NCBI GenBank assembly: GCA_965203615.1
Contig: OZ241900.1
Span: 3,658,001-3,722,000 of the forward strand
Direction: 5' to 3'
Length of the DNA: 64,000 nucleotides
DNA from: VXNE01 sp965203615
GTDB lineage: Bacteria; Pseudomonadota; Gammaproteobacteria; Pseudomonadales; Azotimanducaceae
The position numbers and the translations under genes were made by a program. How positions within the stretch are numbered: the stretch's first letter is position 1; each line of letters starts with the position of its first letter. Positions 46,691 through 54,878 of the stretch are shown one piece after another. The notes under the pieces were generated by a model, which saw nothing but the letters and a program-made list of their open reading frames with translations, was not told where the DNA came from and ran no database searches.

Positions 46691-47783
46691 GCCGAACGTC
46701 ATCCAGACGCGGCAGGGCACGGAACGCCTGCCCTTCAAGTCGTTCCATCCCCACTGGATCGTGGGCCGGGGCTTGAGCATGTATCGCTCGGAGGACTTCG
46801 GCAACGTGCCGCGCAACAAGCGCCGCGCCGCGCTCGATCTCAAGCTGCCCCTATGGAGTCCATTCGCCAGCACCGGCCACCACTGTGTCTGGGAGGGCGG
46901 CAAGGCCATGGTCTGGTTCTGGGACGCGGACGCCGTGCCCGCTCAGTCCGCCGGACCAGCCCAGACGGACCCCGCCGACAACGCGGACGCTCCCTCCGAC
47001 ACCGCAAACTCCAGGACCCAGCCCCGCATGCGCCCGGAGACGGTCTTCCTGCCGCGCCTCGACGATGGCGTCGTCCTGCAGCCGTGCCGCGAAGGCTTCG
47101 AGCTGCAGCACTGGCGCGACCGCGTGCTCGAGCACTCCTACTGGTTCGGGCAACGCCCGCACGAGGCCCGCATCGAGAGCGTCCTCGCGCAATGGGGCAC
47201 CGACGCCCAGGCACCGCAACTGGCGCAGCCGCAACCCGCGATCGCCACACCGGCGGCCGGCCCCCAAACGTCCCCCAACGACCTGACCCACGAACCCTGG
47301 TCCAGCACGCCGACGCCCCGGGAGTGGCTGGAAACCAACGAGCGCGCCCTCGCGACCGCCGTGCTTCTCGTTCTCGTGCTGACCGCAACCTGGCACGAAG
47401 CGCGCTACTGGCAGACCCGCCATCTCCACCAGGCGGCCGAGGAGCAGTTCGCCGGATTGCAACAGGATCTCGGCCCCATCCTTTCCGCCCGCAACGAACT
47501 GCTGGCCCTGCGGGGCCGCAATCTCGCCCTGGCGGACATCCTGCGCGAACCGTCCCAGGCCTACCTCATGGGCCTGGTCGACAGCGCGGTCCCCAGTGCG
47601 GACGCGCAATTCCGCCAGTGGTCCTATCAGCAGCGCGAGCTCTCGGTGGTCCTCAGGGACGAAAAGGCGGACCCCATCGCCTACGTCCGCGCCCTCGAAG
47701 CGGTGCCGATCTTCGAACAGGTCGCGGCGGAACAGGGCCGCAGGGACAACGAGATCGAAATGACCCTGGTGGTGCGCCCATGA
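46650..47783 (+). CDS. gspL: Type II secretion protein GspL/PilN-like
   Basis: A 377-residue protein from ATG 46650 (TTG 46632 is an alternative), overlapping gspK by about 40 bases. It has an N-terminal cytoplasmic region, a Pro-rich linker, one membrane helix (ALATAVLLVLVLTATW, about 240-256) and a C-terminal ferredoxin-like periplasmic domain. The actin-like cytoplasmic fold of classical GspL is hard to recognise and looks reduced. Identification rests mainly on position and topology. Confidence 0.7.
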   Translation: MPAFSRLRRRFSNKPNVIQTRQGTERLPFKSFHPHWIVGRGLSMYRSEDFGNVPRNKRRAALDLKLPLWSPFASTGHHCVWEGGKAMVWFWDADAVPAQSAGPAQTDPADNADAPSDTANSRTQPRMRPETVFLPRLDDGVVLQPCREGFELQHWRDRVLEHSYWFGQRPHEARIESVLAQWGTDAQAPQLAQPQPAIATPAAGPQTSPNDLTHEPWSSTPTPREWLETNERALATAVLLVLVLTATWHEARYWQTRHLHQAAEEQFAGLQQDLGPILSARNELLALRGRNLALADILREPSQAYLMGLVDSAVPSADAQFRQWSYQQRELSVVLRDEKADPIAYVRALEAVPIFEQVAAEQGRRDNEIEMTLVVRP

Positions 47784-48385
47784 CCCCGCCGGACGGAAGC
47801 GCCGTCTCGCGCCTCGCGGGCGCCTTCGCCCCGCTGCGCCAGGAGTTCGCGACCAACATCAGGGTGCGGCTGGGCGTCTGGTGCGTCCTGGCGATGGTCT
47901 TGCTGTACTGGATCCTGGTGCGCGCCGACGACCTGCAGGCGGCGCGCGCCGATTACGCAGGGGAGGTGTCCCGGCTGGAGCGCGCGCAAAATGCCAGCGC
48001 CGACGAGGACTGGCCCGTCCTGCTGGTAGCCGAGCAGCGCGCCGGCGCGGAACTCACCGAGAACTTCTGGGAGGCCGAGACCGAAGGTGTCGCCCAGGCG
48101 CGCCTGCTGGGTGCCCTGACGGATCTTGCGGGTGAGGTCGAACTGCGCGACCCGCGCGTTCAGCCCGGCGTGACGCTACCCGTCGAGGGTGCGCCCGATG
48201 TCTGGCGAATTCAGGCGCGCCTCACCGCCCGCCACAGGATGAGCGCCGAACTGCGGCTGCTCCACGCGCTGGCGACGCACCCCAAGAAGCTCGTGGTCGA
48301 TCGCCTGGATTTTGGCCAGACGCAACCGCGCATCAACGTTCTCGTGTCCGCGTACTTCGTCGGTCTGGCGCCTGAAGTCCCGTAG
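47780..48385 (+). CDS. gspM: Type II secretion protein GspM-like
   Basis: The 201 residues have one membrane helix (about 30-46: LGVWCVLAMVLLYWILV), a coiled-coil stretch (DDLQAARADYAGEVSRLERAQ) and a small C-terminal periplasmic domain. ATG overlaps the gspL stop by ATGA. This is the last gene of the cluster; gspN, gspC and gspD are not found. Confidence 0.75.
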   Translation: MTPPDGSAVSRLAGAFAPLRQEFATNIRVRLGVWCVLAMVLLYWILVRADDLQAARADYAGEVSRLERAQNASADEDWPVLLVAEQRAGAELTENFWEAETEGVAQARLLGALTDLAGEVELRDPRVQPGVTLPVEGAPDVWRIQARLTARHRMSAELRLLHALATHPKKLVVDRLDFGQTQPRINVLVSAYFVGLAPEVP

Positions 48386-48787
48386 GGCACCTCCCCTGCG
48401 AGCGACGTTCTCTCACGCGAATGGCCGCGATCGCCCATAGCCAAAGCGGTCGATGTCCGATACGCCGGGCGGCGAAACGACGCTATCGTAAACCCACAAG
48501 CGGCAACCTATGTCCTCGATGACTTCGCCTATACTGAACTGCAACCAGATTCGTTCGACGCGTGAGGTATTCCAGTCCGCCGTGAGCAAGATGACCATCT
48601 ATGTCGGCACCCAGGTGGATGGATGCACATTCGAACTGGAGCCCCGCAGCCGACAGCGACTGAACGCCAGGAGCCCTCAGCCGGGCGACCTTCCCCGACC
48701 GCTTACGCGTAAGGAAGCGCCGGCATTTCCCCGTCGTCGGAGGCGGACTTCCATGTAAGAACCGATAACAGTCCCCTTCCCAGGAGC
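48386..48787. other. Stretch without a supported gene
   Basis: Two short frames exist (minus 48413-48598, 61 codons; plus 48510-48758, 82 codons). They overlap antisense and neither has recognisable motifs or a convincing ribosome-binding site. The boundary between the type II secretion cluster and the island-like region lies here. Confidence 0.5.
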
Positions 48788-48964
48788 GTGTTTATCGGCT
48801 GCGATACGGAGCAGGATTTCGTCCAGATTCTCGGTCGGGACGAGTTCCGCCGGACGATTGCCGAGATTCTGACCGGGCTCGCGCGCGAAGGGCTCAGCCA
48901 GGTCGGCGAGGTCGAGTTCCGGGACCCGACCAGGAACTTTGCCCTTTTCGACCCCGCCGCTTAG
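48788..48964 (+). CDS. Small hypothetical protein (possibly 5' truncated)
   Basis: GTG 48788 opens 58 codons (VFIGCDTEQDFVQILGRD then EFRRTIAEILTGL and ending FALFDPAA). AGGAG lies only one base upstream, so the start is doubtful; the frame is open further back to about 48716 without an ATG. Its TAG overlaps the GTG of the next gene by one base, suggesting coupling. Family not recognised. Confidence 0.45.
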   Translation: MFIGCDTEQDFVQILGRDEFRRTIAEILTGLAREGLSQVGEVEFRDPTRNFALFDPAA

Positions 48965-49431
48965 TGTCTCAGCGCAACCTTTATACCGGCAAGGCGGGAG
49001 AACATGCGGTCATTTCGCAACTCCTGGTCCGCGAGTGGCAGGTCGCCGCTCCTGAAGTCGACATCGGTGACGACCTTCTGATCGCCGAGGACTTGGGTCG
49101 CGTCTTGCGCGTCCAGGTCAAGACCTGTCGCGCACGGGAACAGCAGAAGTCCTACGCCGGGAGGTTTCGGATACCCGCGCTACAGGTGACGACGCCGCGT
49201 ACGCCTGAGCTGTTCTACGTATTTGTCGTCTTTCGGAATCAGGACTGGTCTGATTTCCTCCTGATCCCGCGCCGCGATCTTCACGAGGAACATGTGCTCC
49301 GCGATGTTGGAACGAGGAACGGCGACCATATCTCTCTCCGCATGCGCTTTAGTGACACCGTCGTGCAGTGCGGAGGGCGCGACTGGTCGAGATTTCGCGC
49401 CAACTGGTCCGTCCTCCGCCGTTTACGCTAG
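48964..49431 (+). CDS. Hypothetical protein with PD-(D/E)XK-like (DUF4365-type) core
   Basis: The 155 residues begin GKAGEHAVISQLLVREW, continue PEVDIGDDLLIAED and then LRVQVKTCRAR. The E…D-x-G-D-D…QVKT pattern is that of a restriction-endonuclease-like fold seen in small standalone nucleases and group II DUF4365 proteins. GTG start. No partner restriction or modification genes are adjacent; it is convergent with the MATE gene. Confidence 0.6.
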   Translation: MSQRNLYTGKAGEHAVISQLLVREWQVAAPEVDIGDDLLIAEDLGRVLRVQVKTCRAREQQKSYAGRFRIPALQVTTPRTPELFYVFVVFRNQDWSDFLLIPRRDLHEEHVLRDVGTRNGDHISLRMRFSDTVVQCGGRDWSRFRANWSVLRRLR

Positions 49432-49449
49432 CCCGCGTGGTGCCGGCGT

Positions 49450-50826
49450 TCACCGCAACCTGAGCTGCGCGACCCGCGCCGGGTCCCGCGAGATCCGCGC
49501 GAGCCGGCCCAGCAGCGCGACCGACACCACGGCGAGCCCGACCACGAGCCCCCACCACATGCCGTATACGCCGAACCCCGGAATGTCCATCAACCCGAAG
49601 CAGAGCGACATCCCCACCGGCAGTCCCACCAGCCAGTAGGCGACGATCGCGATCACCATCGGCGCGCGGGTGTCCTTGTAGCCGCGCAGCGTGCCCATCA
49701 CGGTCGCCTGGGTGGAGTCGAACACCTGGAACAGCGCGCCGAGCAGGACCAGCCCCGCGGCAAGCTGGATGACGTCCGTTTCCTTCGTGTAGAGGGCGAC
49801 GAGGTCGAACCGCCAGATCAGCAGCGCCCCCGCGAACACGACGCCCCACACGACCGCGGCGGAGGTCGCGGCCCAGGCCGACCTGCTCGCCCCGGCGAGA
49901 TCGTTCGCGCCGACGTTGAACCCGACGCGGATGGTCGCCGCGATGCCGAGCGCGAGCGGCACCATGAACGACACCCCCATGATGTTGAACGCGACCTGGT
50001 GCGCCGCGACCGTCTCGACCCCGAGGCGTCCGATCAGGAGCGTCGCCCCGGAGAAGAATGCCACCTCCACGAACAGCGCCAGGCCGATCGGGACACCGAG
50101 CCGCAGGAGGCGTCCGATCTCGGCCGGCTCCGGCAGCGAGAACGCCGAGAAGACGCCCGATGCCCGCGCCCTGGATGCCGACACGACGACGATCATGATG
50201 ACCAGCGACGAGGCCATCACGATGGCGGTCGACCAGCCGCAGCCGACGCCGCCCATGGCGGGGATTCCGAGCGCCGGCTGGCCATATATGAAGAGCCAGT
50301 TGAGCAGCACCTTGACGGCCAGCATGGAGAGCCCGATGAACATCGCCGGCCGCGTCCACGACATGCCTTCGCACAGGCAGCGCAGGGCGACGTAGGCCAG
50401 CATCGCGGGCAGGCCGAGGCTCGCCGCGCCGAGATAGTCCGACGCCACCGGGATCGCGCGTTCGTCGACGCCGAGCAGGCGAAACACGGGCTCGACGTAC
50501 TGCAGCAGCACGGCCAGCGTGGCACCGCCGCACACGCCGATCCAGAGCGCCTGGCGCACGACCGCGCCGGCGGCGTCCACGCGCCCCGCGCCGTGCAGTT
50601 GCGACACCGAAGGCGTCACCGCCATCACGATCCCGGACATGAGCAGCATCAGCGGCCAATACAGGTTGCCGCCGAGGGCGATTCCGGCGAGGTCGGTGGC
50701 GCTCACGCGTCCCGCCATGATGGCGTCGGCGACGCCCATGCCCATCTGCGCGAGCTGCGTGATGATGATGGGCACGGCGAGCACGCCGAGCGAGCGGAAC
50801 TCCGCGAGCACGGGCCAGCGATTCAT
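49450..50826 (-). CDS. MATE-family multidrug/Na+ antiporter (NorM-like)
   Basis: The 458 residues form about twelve membrane helices in two homologous halves: LAVPIIITQLAQMGMGVADAIMAG in the first and LRLGVPIGLALFVEVAFFSGATLLIGRLG in the second, as in NorM. It exports cationic compounds in exchange for Na+ or H+. A 67-base segment of this gene (50439-50505) recurs exactly at 54773-54839. ATG 50826. Confidence 0.94.
   Translation of the reverse strand: MNRWPVLAEFRSLGVLAVPIIITQLAQMGMGVADAIMAGRVSATDLAGIALGGNLYWPLMLLMSGIVMAVTPSVSQLHGAGRVDAAGAVVRQALWIGVCGGATLAVLLQYVEPVFRLLGVDERAIPVASDYLGAASLGLPAMLAYVALRCLCEGMSWTRPAMFIGLSMLAVKVLLNWLFIYGQPALGIPAMGGVGCGWSTAIVMASSLVIMIVVVSASRARASGVFSAFSLPEPAEIGRLLRLGVPIGLALFVEVAFFSGATLLIGRLGVETVAAHQVAFNIMGVSFMVPLALGIAATIRVGFNVGANDLAGASRSAWAATSAAVVWGVVFAGALLIWRFDLVALYTKETDVIQLAAGLVLLGALFQVFDSTQATVMGTLRGYKDTRAPMVIAIVAYWLVGLPVGMSLCFGLMDIPGFGVYGMWWGLVVGLAVVSVALLGRLARISRDPARVAQLRLR
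50439..50505 (+). repeat. 67-bp direct repeat, copy 1 (inside the MATE gene)
   Basis: This segment, beginning CCGACGCCACCGGGATCG and ending GACGTACTGCAG, is identical over 67 bases to 54773-54839 in the same orientation. The two copies bracket about 4.3 kb that includes the AAA ATPase/PIN pair and the first ImmA/IrrE-like gene. Confidence 0.95.
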
Positions 50827-51340
50827 GGGATGCGTCGGGTCGTGAAGCGAGAGGCGGCGGATACTACATCAGGAAGGCTTGATAGGGGACGTGCAAATCC
50901 CGGCTCCGGGCTCCTAGAACACCCGCTCGTCTCAGAGATTGGCCAATGAGCACAGAAGGGGCGACATCTCCCACCCGAAAAGCGGAGATGTGCTACGCGA
51001 GAACCGGTCGATGGCCGTTGGCTGACCGCATGTTCCGAGGCTACAGTTGCGGCGATGTATCTCCGACCTGATCCGCAACAGGATATGTCCCTACGAGCAG
51101 CAGGGCCGATGGACCACCATTCCCCTTGCAAGGCCGCGTTTCTCCCGACCAGAGGTTGCGACGTTTCGTGATGGCTTCCCAAGACAGGCGAATTGACATG
51201 AGCCGCTGTGCGTCCCTACGATGCTCGCGGTATCCTTGCCTGAACGCTCCCGCACACCAAGCCTTGGTAGGGGTAGCGGAGCGTCCGCGCAGCATTGCAC
51301 AGGTTTGGCCAGCGAGGCGCAACCTATCATTGGAGGCCCG
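50827..51340. other. 514-base gap without a supported gene
   Basis: Between the divergent MATE and AAA ATPase genes. Short frames occur on both strands, none with motifs or a good start. No repeat array, tRNA or clear promoter was recognised. A GGAGG at 51332-51336 belongs to the ATPase start. Confidence 0.5.
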
Positions 51341-52627
51341 TTGAACCTCGATCAAGTCACCATCCGCAATTTCCGGTGCTTTGGCCGTCCCAACCCGGCC
51401 GAACTGGCACCGCTCACCCTATTGGTGGGCGAGAACAGTACCGGTAAGACCTCCTTCTTGGCGATGATCCGGGCCTTATGGGATGTCGCGTACGCGAACC
51501 GCGAGCCCGATTTCATGCAGGCCCCTTACGATCTCGGCAGCTTCGAAGAGATCATCCACGACCCTGGGCCTGATATCCACGTGGCGGACTCCTTCGAGGG
51601 GCATTTCCGGATCGCGGACGCCTCTTCGTTCTCGGCCACCTTTAAGTCATCCGTCGGGAGCGCGCCCGTGCCGTGGCGCCGGCGCGTCGAGGCGAGGGAT
51701 GGCCAAGCGATCACTGTCACCCAGTCGAACGGCAGCGCCCTCTCCGTCAGGACCAGGGACGTAGGAGAAAAGTCGTGGCGACGGCACCAGATCTCTAAGT
51801 CGTCGGTGCCGTTCGTCATGCGCGGTTCTGAGTTGGCGCCCTTGGTCTTTATCGTCTTTCAACTCGGCCTTCAGGATAAGGCTAGGAACTCATGGGTAGA
51901 TCTGGTGAGCTTCGCAAGCCCGTTCGAGCAGACGCCTCAGCCATTCGCTGGTGCGCCAGTACGATCAAAGGTTAGGCGCACCTACGAGACCGGGAGGCCA
52001 ACACATGACCCGGAGGGCGACTCTGTTCCGAGGTATCTCGCGAACCTCTCGCGTCGAAGCAAACGTGGGTGGGATACGCTGAAGGGTCGCCTTGAGGCGT
52101 TCGCTAGCGATGCTGGCCTATTTGACGGGATTCAGGTTGCTCCACTCGGAGGCAGGGCCGCAAGTCCGTTCCAGATCGAGATCATGCGTCGGGACGCAAA
52201 GGGCACGGAAGGTGGATGGCGCAACCTCATCGACATGGGATACGGCGTCAGCCAAGTGCTGCCAGTTGTCACCGAGATTCTACGGGAGGACGCTCCGTCG
52301 CTCTTCCTTCTACAGCAGCCCGAGGTCCACCTGCACCCGTCAGCGCAGGCTGCTCTCGGCACTCTATTCTGTGAGGCAGCCACTCAGGACCATCAGTTGA
52401 TCGTCGAGACCCATAGTGATTACTTGATCAATCGGGTGCGCATGGACGTGCGAGACAAGCGAGTGCCTCTGCGACCAGAAGATGTGTCGATTCTCTACTT
52501 CGAACGAGACGGCTTCGGTGTGCAAATCCACTCACTACGCGTTGATGAGGCGGGTAACTTGCTGAATGCGCCACCGAGCTACGGTAGGTTTTTCCTCGAC
52601 GAAACGAACCGGTCCTTGGGCTACTGA
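51341..52627 (+). CDS. AAA (OLD/DUF3696-like) ATPase
   Basis: The 428 residues start VTIRNFRCFG with P-loop GENSTGKTS (30-38). The signature/Walker B region is LLQQPEVHLHPSAQAALG, followed by VETHSDYLINRVRMDVRD, the hallmark of SMC/OLD-type ATPases paired with effector nucleases. TTG 51341 with GGAGG 5 bases upstream is the best start. The ATG of the next gene follows its stop by one base, so the ATPase and PIN-like protein form one unit. A role in defence or DNA repair is inference from this pairing. Confidence 0.8.
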   Translation: MNLDQVTIRNFRCFGRPNPAELAPLTLLVGENSTGKTSFLAMIRALWDVAYANREPDFMQAPYDLGSFEEIIHDPGPDIHVADSFEGHFRIADASSFSATFKSSVGSAPVPWRRRVEARDGQAITVTQSNGSALSVRTRDVGEKSWRRHQISKSSVPFVMRGSELAPLVFIVFQLGLQDKARNSWVDLVSFASPFEQTPQPFAGAPVRSKVRRTYETGRPTHDPEGDSVPRYLANLSRRSKRGWDTLKGRLEAFASDAGLFDGIQVAPLGGRAASPFQIEIMRRDAKGTEGGWRNLIDMGYGVSQVLPVVTEILREDAPSLFLLQQPEVHLHPSAQAALGTLFCEAATQDHQLIVETHSDYLINRVRMDVRDKRVPLRPEDVSILYFERDGFGVQIHSLRVDEAGNLLNAPPSYGRFFLDETNRSLGY

Positions 52628-52628
52628 G

Positions 52629-53114
52629 ATGTGCGGTGCGATCCTCGACAAGAATGTTGTCTCCCAAGTCTTCGCCAAAAGGCAGGAGAGGCGCCCGAGC
52701 GCTGGCGTGGAGTTTCACAATGCAATCCATCGAGGACTGGGCCTCGTTGTGGGCGGCCACCTCCTTACGGAGCTCGACCAAAACACGAGCTTCCGCGAAT
52801 GGCGTGCTGTAGCCGTGAAGGTGGGCCGTGTCCGTATCGTGCCTGCTTCGAACGTTGACGAACTCGCCAACGAGCTGAGGATGCAAGAGGCCTGTGCGTC
52901 TAATGATGAACACGTCATTGCCCTTGCGCAGATTAGCGGTGCCAGACTGCTATACAGCAATGACCGGAATCTGCACGCGGATTTTCGAAACAAACGCCTG
53001 ATTGACGAACCACGGGGCAAGGTCTACACCACTCGCAGGCAGAGTGACTACACCTCTGTACACCAAAAGCTCCTCGAAAGCCCTCCGAAGTGCGCCAGTC
53101 AGGGGTCGGGCTGA
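52629..53114 (+). CDS. PIN-like domain protein, partner of the AAA ATPase
   Basis: The 161 residues begin MCGAILDKNVVSQVF (D7 as the first acidic site), with ELDQNTSF in the middle and SNDEHVIALAQISGARLLYSNDRNLHADF near the end. The order of acidic residues and final helices fits PIN-type nucleases. One base after the ATPase stop. Likely the effector of a two-gene system; substrate unknown. Confidence 0.6.
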   Translation: MCGAILDKNVVSQVFAKRQERRPSAGVEFHNAIHRGLGLVVGGHLLTELDQNTSFREWRAVAVKVGRVRIVPASNVDELANELRMQEACASNDEHVIALAQISGARLLYSNDRNLHADFRNKRLIDEPRGKVYTTRRQSDYTSVHQKLLESPPKCASQGSG

Positions 53115-53365
53115 CGGTTGCTCTTGAGCAGGATGCCCGACGCGGGAGCGCGGGAGTCAGGTATCCAAGTATCCGCGTGAGCCTCGCCGAAAGAGGCCGG
53201 CGACCGGCGACGAAGTCGAAGATGATCGAGTTTGTCGAGGCGCTATACGTGGCTGGGTGGCGACCTCTATGAGGCGAGGCATTTGAACGGCTTCGCTGGG
53301 AAGTACAAGGGCTACCGGCTGGAGTCGCCAGAGTATCCCAGGGATTCGGACAACCGCCTGGACTG
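53090..53365 (+). pseudogene. Short frame(s) between the PIN-like and ImmA/IrrE-like genes, apparently frameshifted
   Basis: A GTG at 53090 reads 60 residues ending KMIEFVEALYVAGWRPL. A second frame then reads GDLYEARHLNGFAGKYKGYR and ends SPEYPRDSDNRLDW at TGA 53367, next to the start of the following gene. Together they look like one ~90-residue protein broken by a frameshift near 53255. Family not recognised. Confidence 0.4.
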
Positions 53366-54730
53366 GTGAACCCCGTGATCGACTTCCATATCGACTGGAA
53401 GGATTCGCCAGGAGTGCGCGACCCGGTGCTGGCGCGCACTTGGTGCGCGCTCACGATCCGCATCCACGGCGAACCAATCACCCGCGTCTCTGACCGGCGT
53501 ACCAAAGGTTGGCGCAACAGCGTCCATGGCTCCGTATTCCCGCTTTGCAACTGGATCGTGGACAACCTCTGGTTCCTTCTGTACGAACCCTACCGGTGGG
53601 CTGTCCCCTACGATTCTCGCGACTTGGCCAGGAACACCGCCGACCGCCCGTGGGTCCACCGTCACAGCCTGCTCGCGGCCCGTGAGGGCGGGGCTCTACC
53701 GGATCTCACCGTGTTCCGGGACGGGGACGCTGTGCTGGTTCGTTGGCTCAAGGATGGCGGTGACGCTTCCCATCCGTTCCTGCGATTCGTCCAGGAAGGC
53801 CAGGCGCACCTATCTCCCGAAGCCGTTCGTGCCAGCATCGAGAAACTCGTCGACGCCGTGCTGCAACGGGTCTCAGATCTACCCCATGCGGAGGTTGCGC
53901 AACTACGGGAGGATTGGGCCGATCTTTGCCGACTGACCGCTGAAGAATCGAACCTCTGCGCATGGTCCGCGCGCCTGGGCATCAACGCACACTACGACGA
54001 CGAGCTTTCCGACAGCGAGGCGGAGCGACTCAAATCCGCGATTGGTGAGTTTGATGGTCGCATGGCCGACGATCTCCTTGACGCTAGTGCCATCGACGCC
54101 ATTGCCCGCGACCTCGACTGGATCAACGAGGCCCACCGGCGAGCCAGGACTGCACGTCGCACGGTCGCGAATACAACAGTTCTCCCCCTGTCGTTACGCG
54201 ACTCTCCCCGCAGTGACGGTTGGACGGCTTATGCCGCTGGCTACCGCCAGGCGCGCGCCCTCCGCGAACAGTCGGGTCTCGGCAACGACAGGCTCCCCGA
54301 CCTCGGGGATCTCATGCGCCGCTTGGGCTGGGCAGACACGCCCATGCTCGCCACCGACAAAGTTCCCTCAAGCAGTTTGGACGCAGTCGTTGACTACGGT
54401 CGTGACGGCGTCCCTGTCGTGGCCGCGCATTCGCTTGGACGCGAAACGTCCGAGCGCTTCTTGCTCGCCAGATCCCTGTTCCTCCAGACTTGCTCACCCA
54501 ACTCCGAGCGGCGTCTGGTCACCGGCTCTCATACCTGGGACCAGCGTGCTTCGCGCGCCTTCGCCGCAGAACTGCTCGCCCCCGCAGACGCGCTCCGGCA
54601 ACGTATCCGGGGCCAGGAGGTCTCCGCCCGGGAAGTAGCCCAGTACGCAGACGAGTTCCTCGTAGATTCCACCCTTGTCGAGCGCCAGCTAGAAAACCAT
54701 GCATTGGCGTACGTCGACCGCCAATGGTGA
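53366..54730 (+). CDS. ImmA/IrrE-like protein without the HExxH motif (paralogue 1)
   Basis: The 454 residues start MNPVIDFHIDWKDSPGVRDP; an N-terminal domain contains FPLCNWIVDNLWFLLYEP. The C-terminal part has the ImmA/IrrE signature around RASRAFAAELLAPADALR, where active members have HExxH about 40 residues earlier. Here that place reads SERFLLARSLFLQ, so the zinc site is absent. GTG 53366 overlaps the preceding short frame. A paralogue of almost the same length (458) follows. Probably a sensor or regulatory pseudoenzyme, inferred. Confidence 0.65.
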   Translation: MNPVIDFHIDWKDSPGVRDPVLARTWCALTIRIHGEPITRVSDRRTKGWRNSVHGSVFPLCNWIVDNLWFLLYEPYRWAVPYDSRDLARNTADRPWVHRHSLLAAREGGALPDLTVFRDGDAVLVRWLKDGGDASHPFLRFVQEGQAHLSPEAVRASIEKLVDAVLQRVSDLPHAEVAQLREDWADLCRLTAEESNLCAWSARLGINAHYDDELSDSEAERLKSAIGEFDGRMADDLLDASAIDAIARDLDWINEAHRRARTARRTVANTTVLPLSLRDSPRSDGWTAYAAGYRQARALREQSGLGNDRLPDLGDLMRRLGWADTPMLATDKVPSSSLDAVVDYGRDGVPVVAAHSLGRETSERFLLARSLFLQTCSPNSERRLVTGSHTWDQRASRAFAAELLAPADALRQRIRGQEVSAREVAQYADEFLVDSTLVERQLENHALAYVDRQW

Positions 54731-54772
54731 AGAGCCCCAGCCACTGCGACCGTCGTTTGGGAAACTGCTAAC

Positions 54773-54839
54773 CCGACGCCACCGGGATCGCGCGTTCGTC
54801 GACGCCGAGCAGGCGAAACACGGGCTCGACGTACTGCAG
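54773..54839 (+). repeat. 67-bp direct repeat, copy 2 (MATE-gene fragment)
   Basis: Exact copy of 50439-50505, lying in the 148-base gap between the two ImmA/IrrE-like genes. Here it has no coding role and its flanks do not resemble the MATE gene, so the fragment was copied in. Confidence 0.95.
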
Positions 54840-54878
54840 TTCTGGACGAGACCCCTTAAAGGGCGAGATCATCAAGAG

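Noticed and set aside
50439..54839. The 67-base direct repeats as attL/attR of an integrative element
   Set aside because: No integrase lies between them, the MATE gene is intact across copy 1, and the sequence beyond copy 2 does not continue the MATE gene. Kept only as an unexplained duplication.
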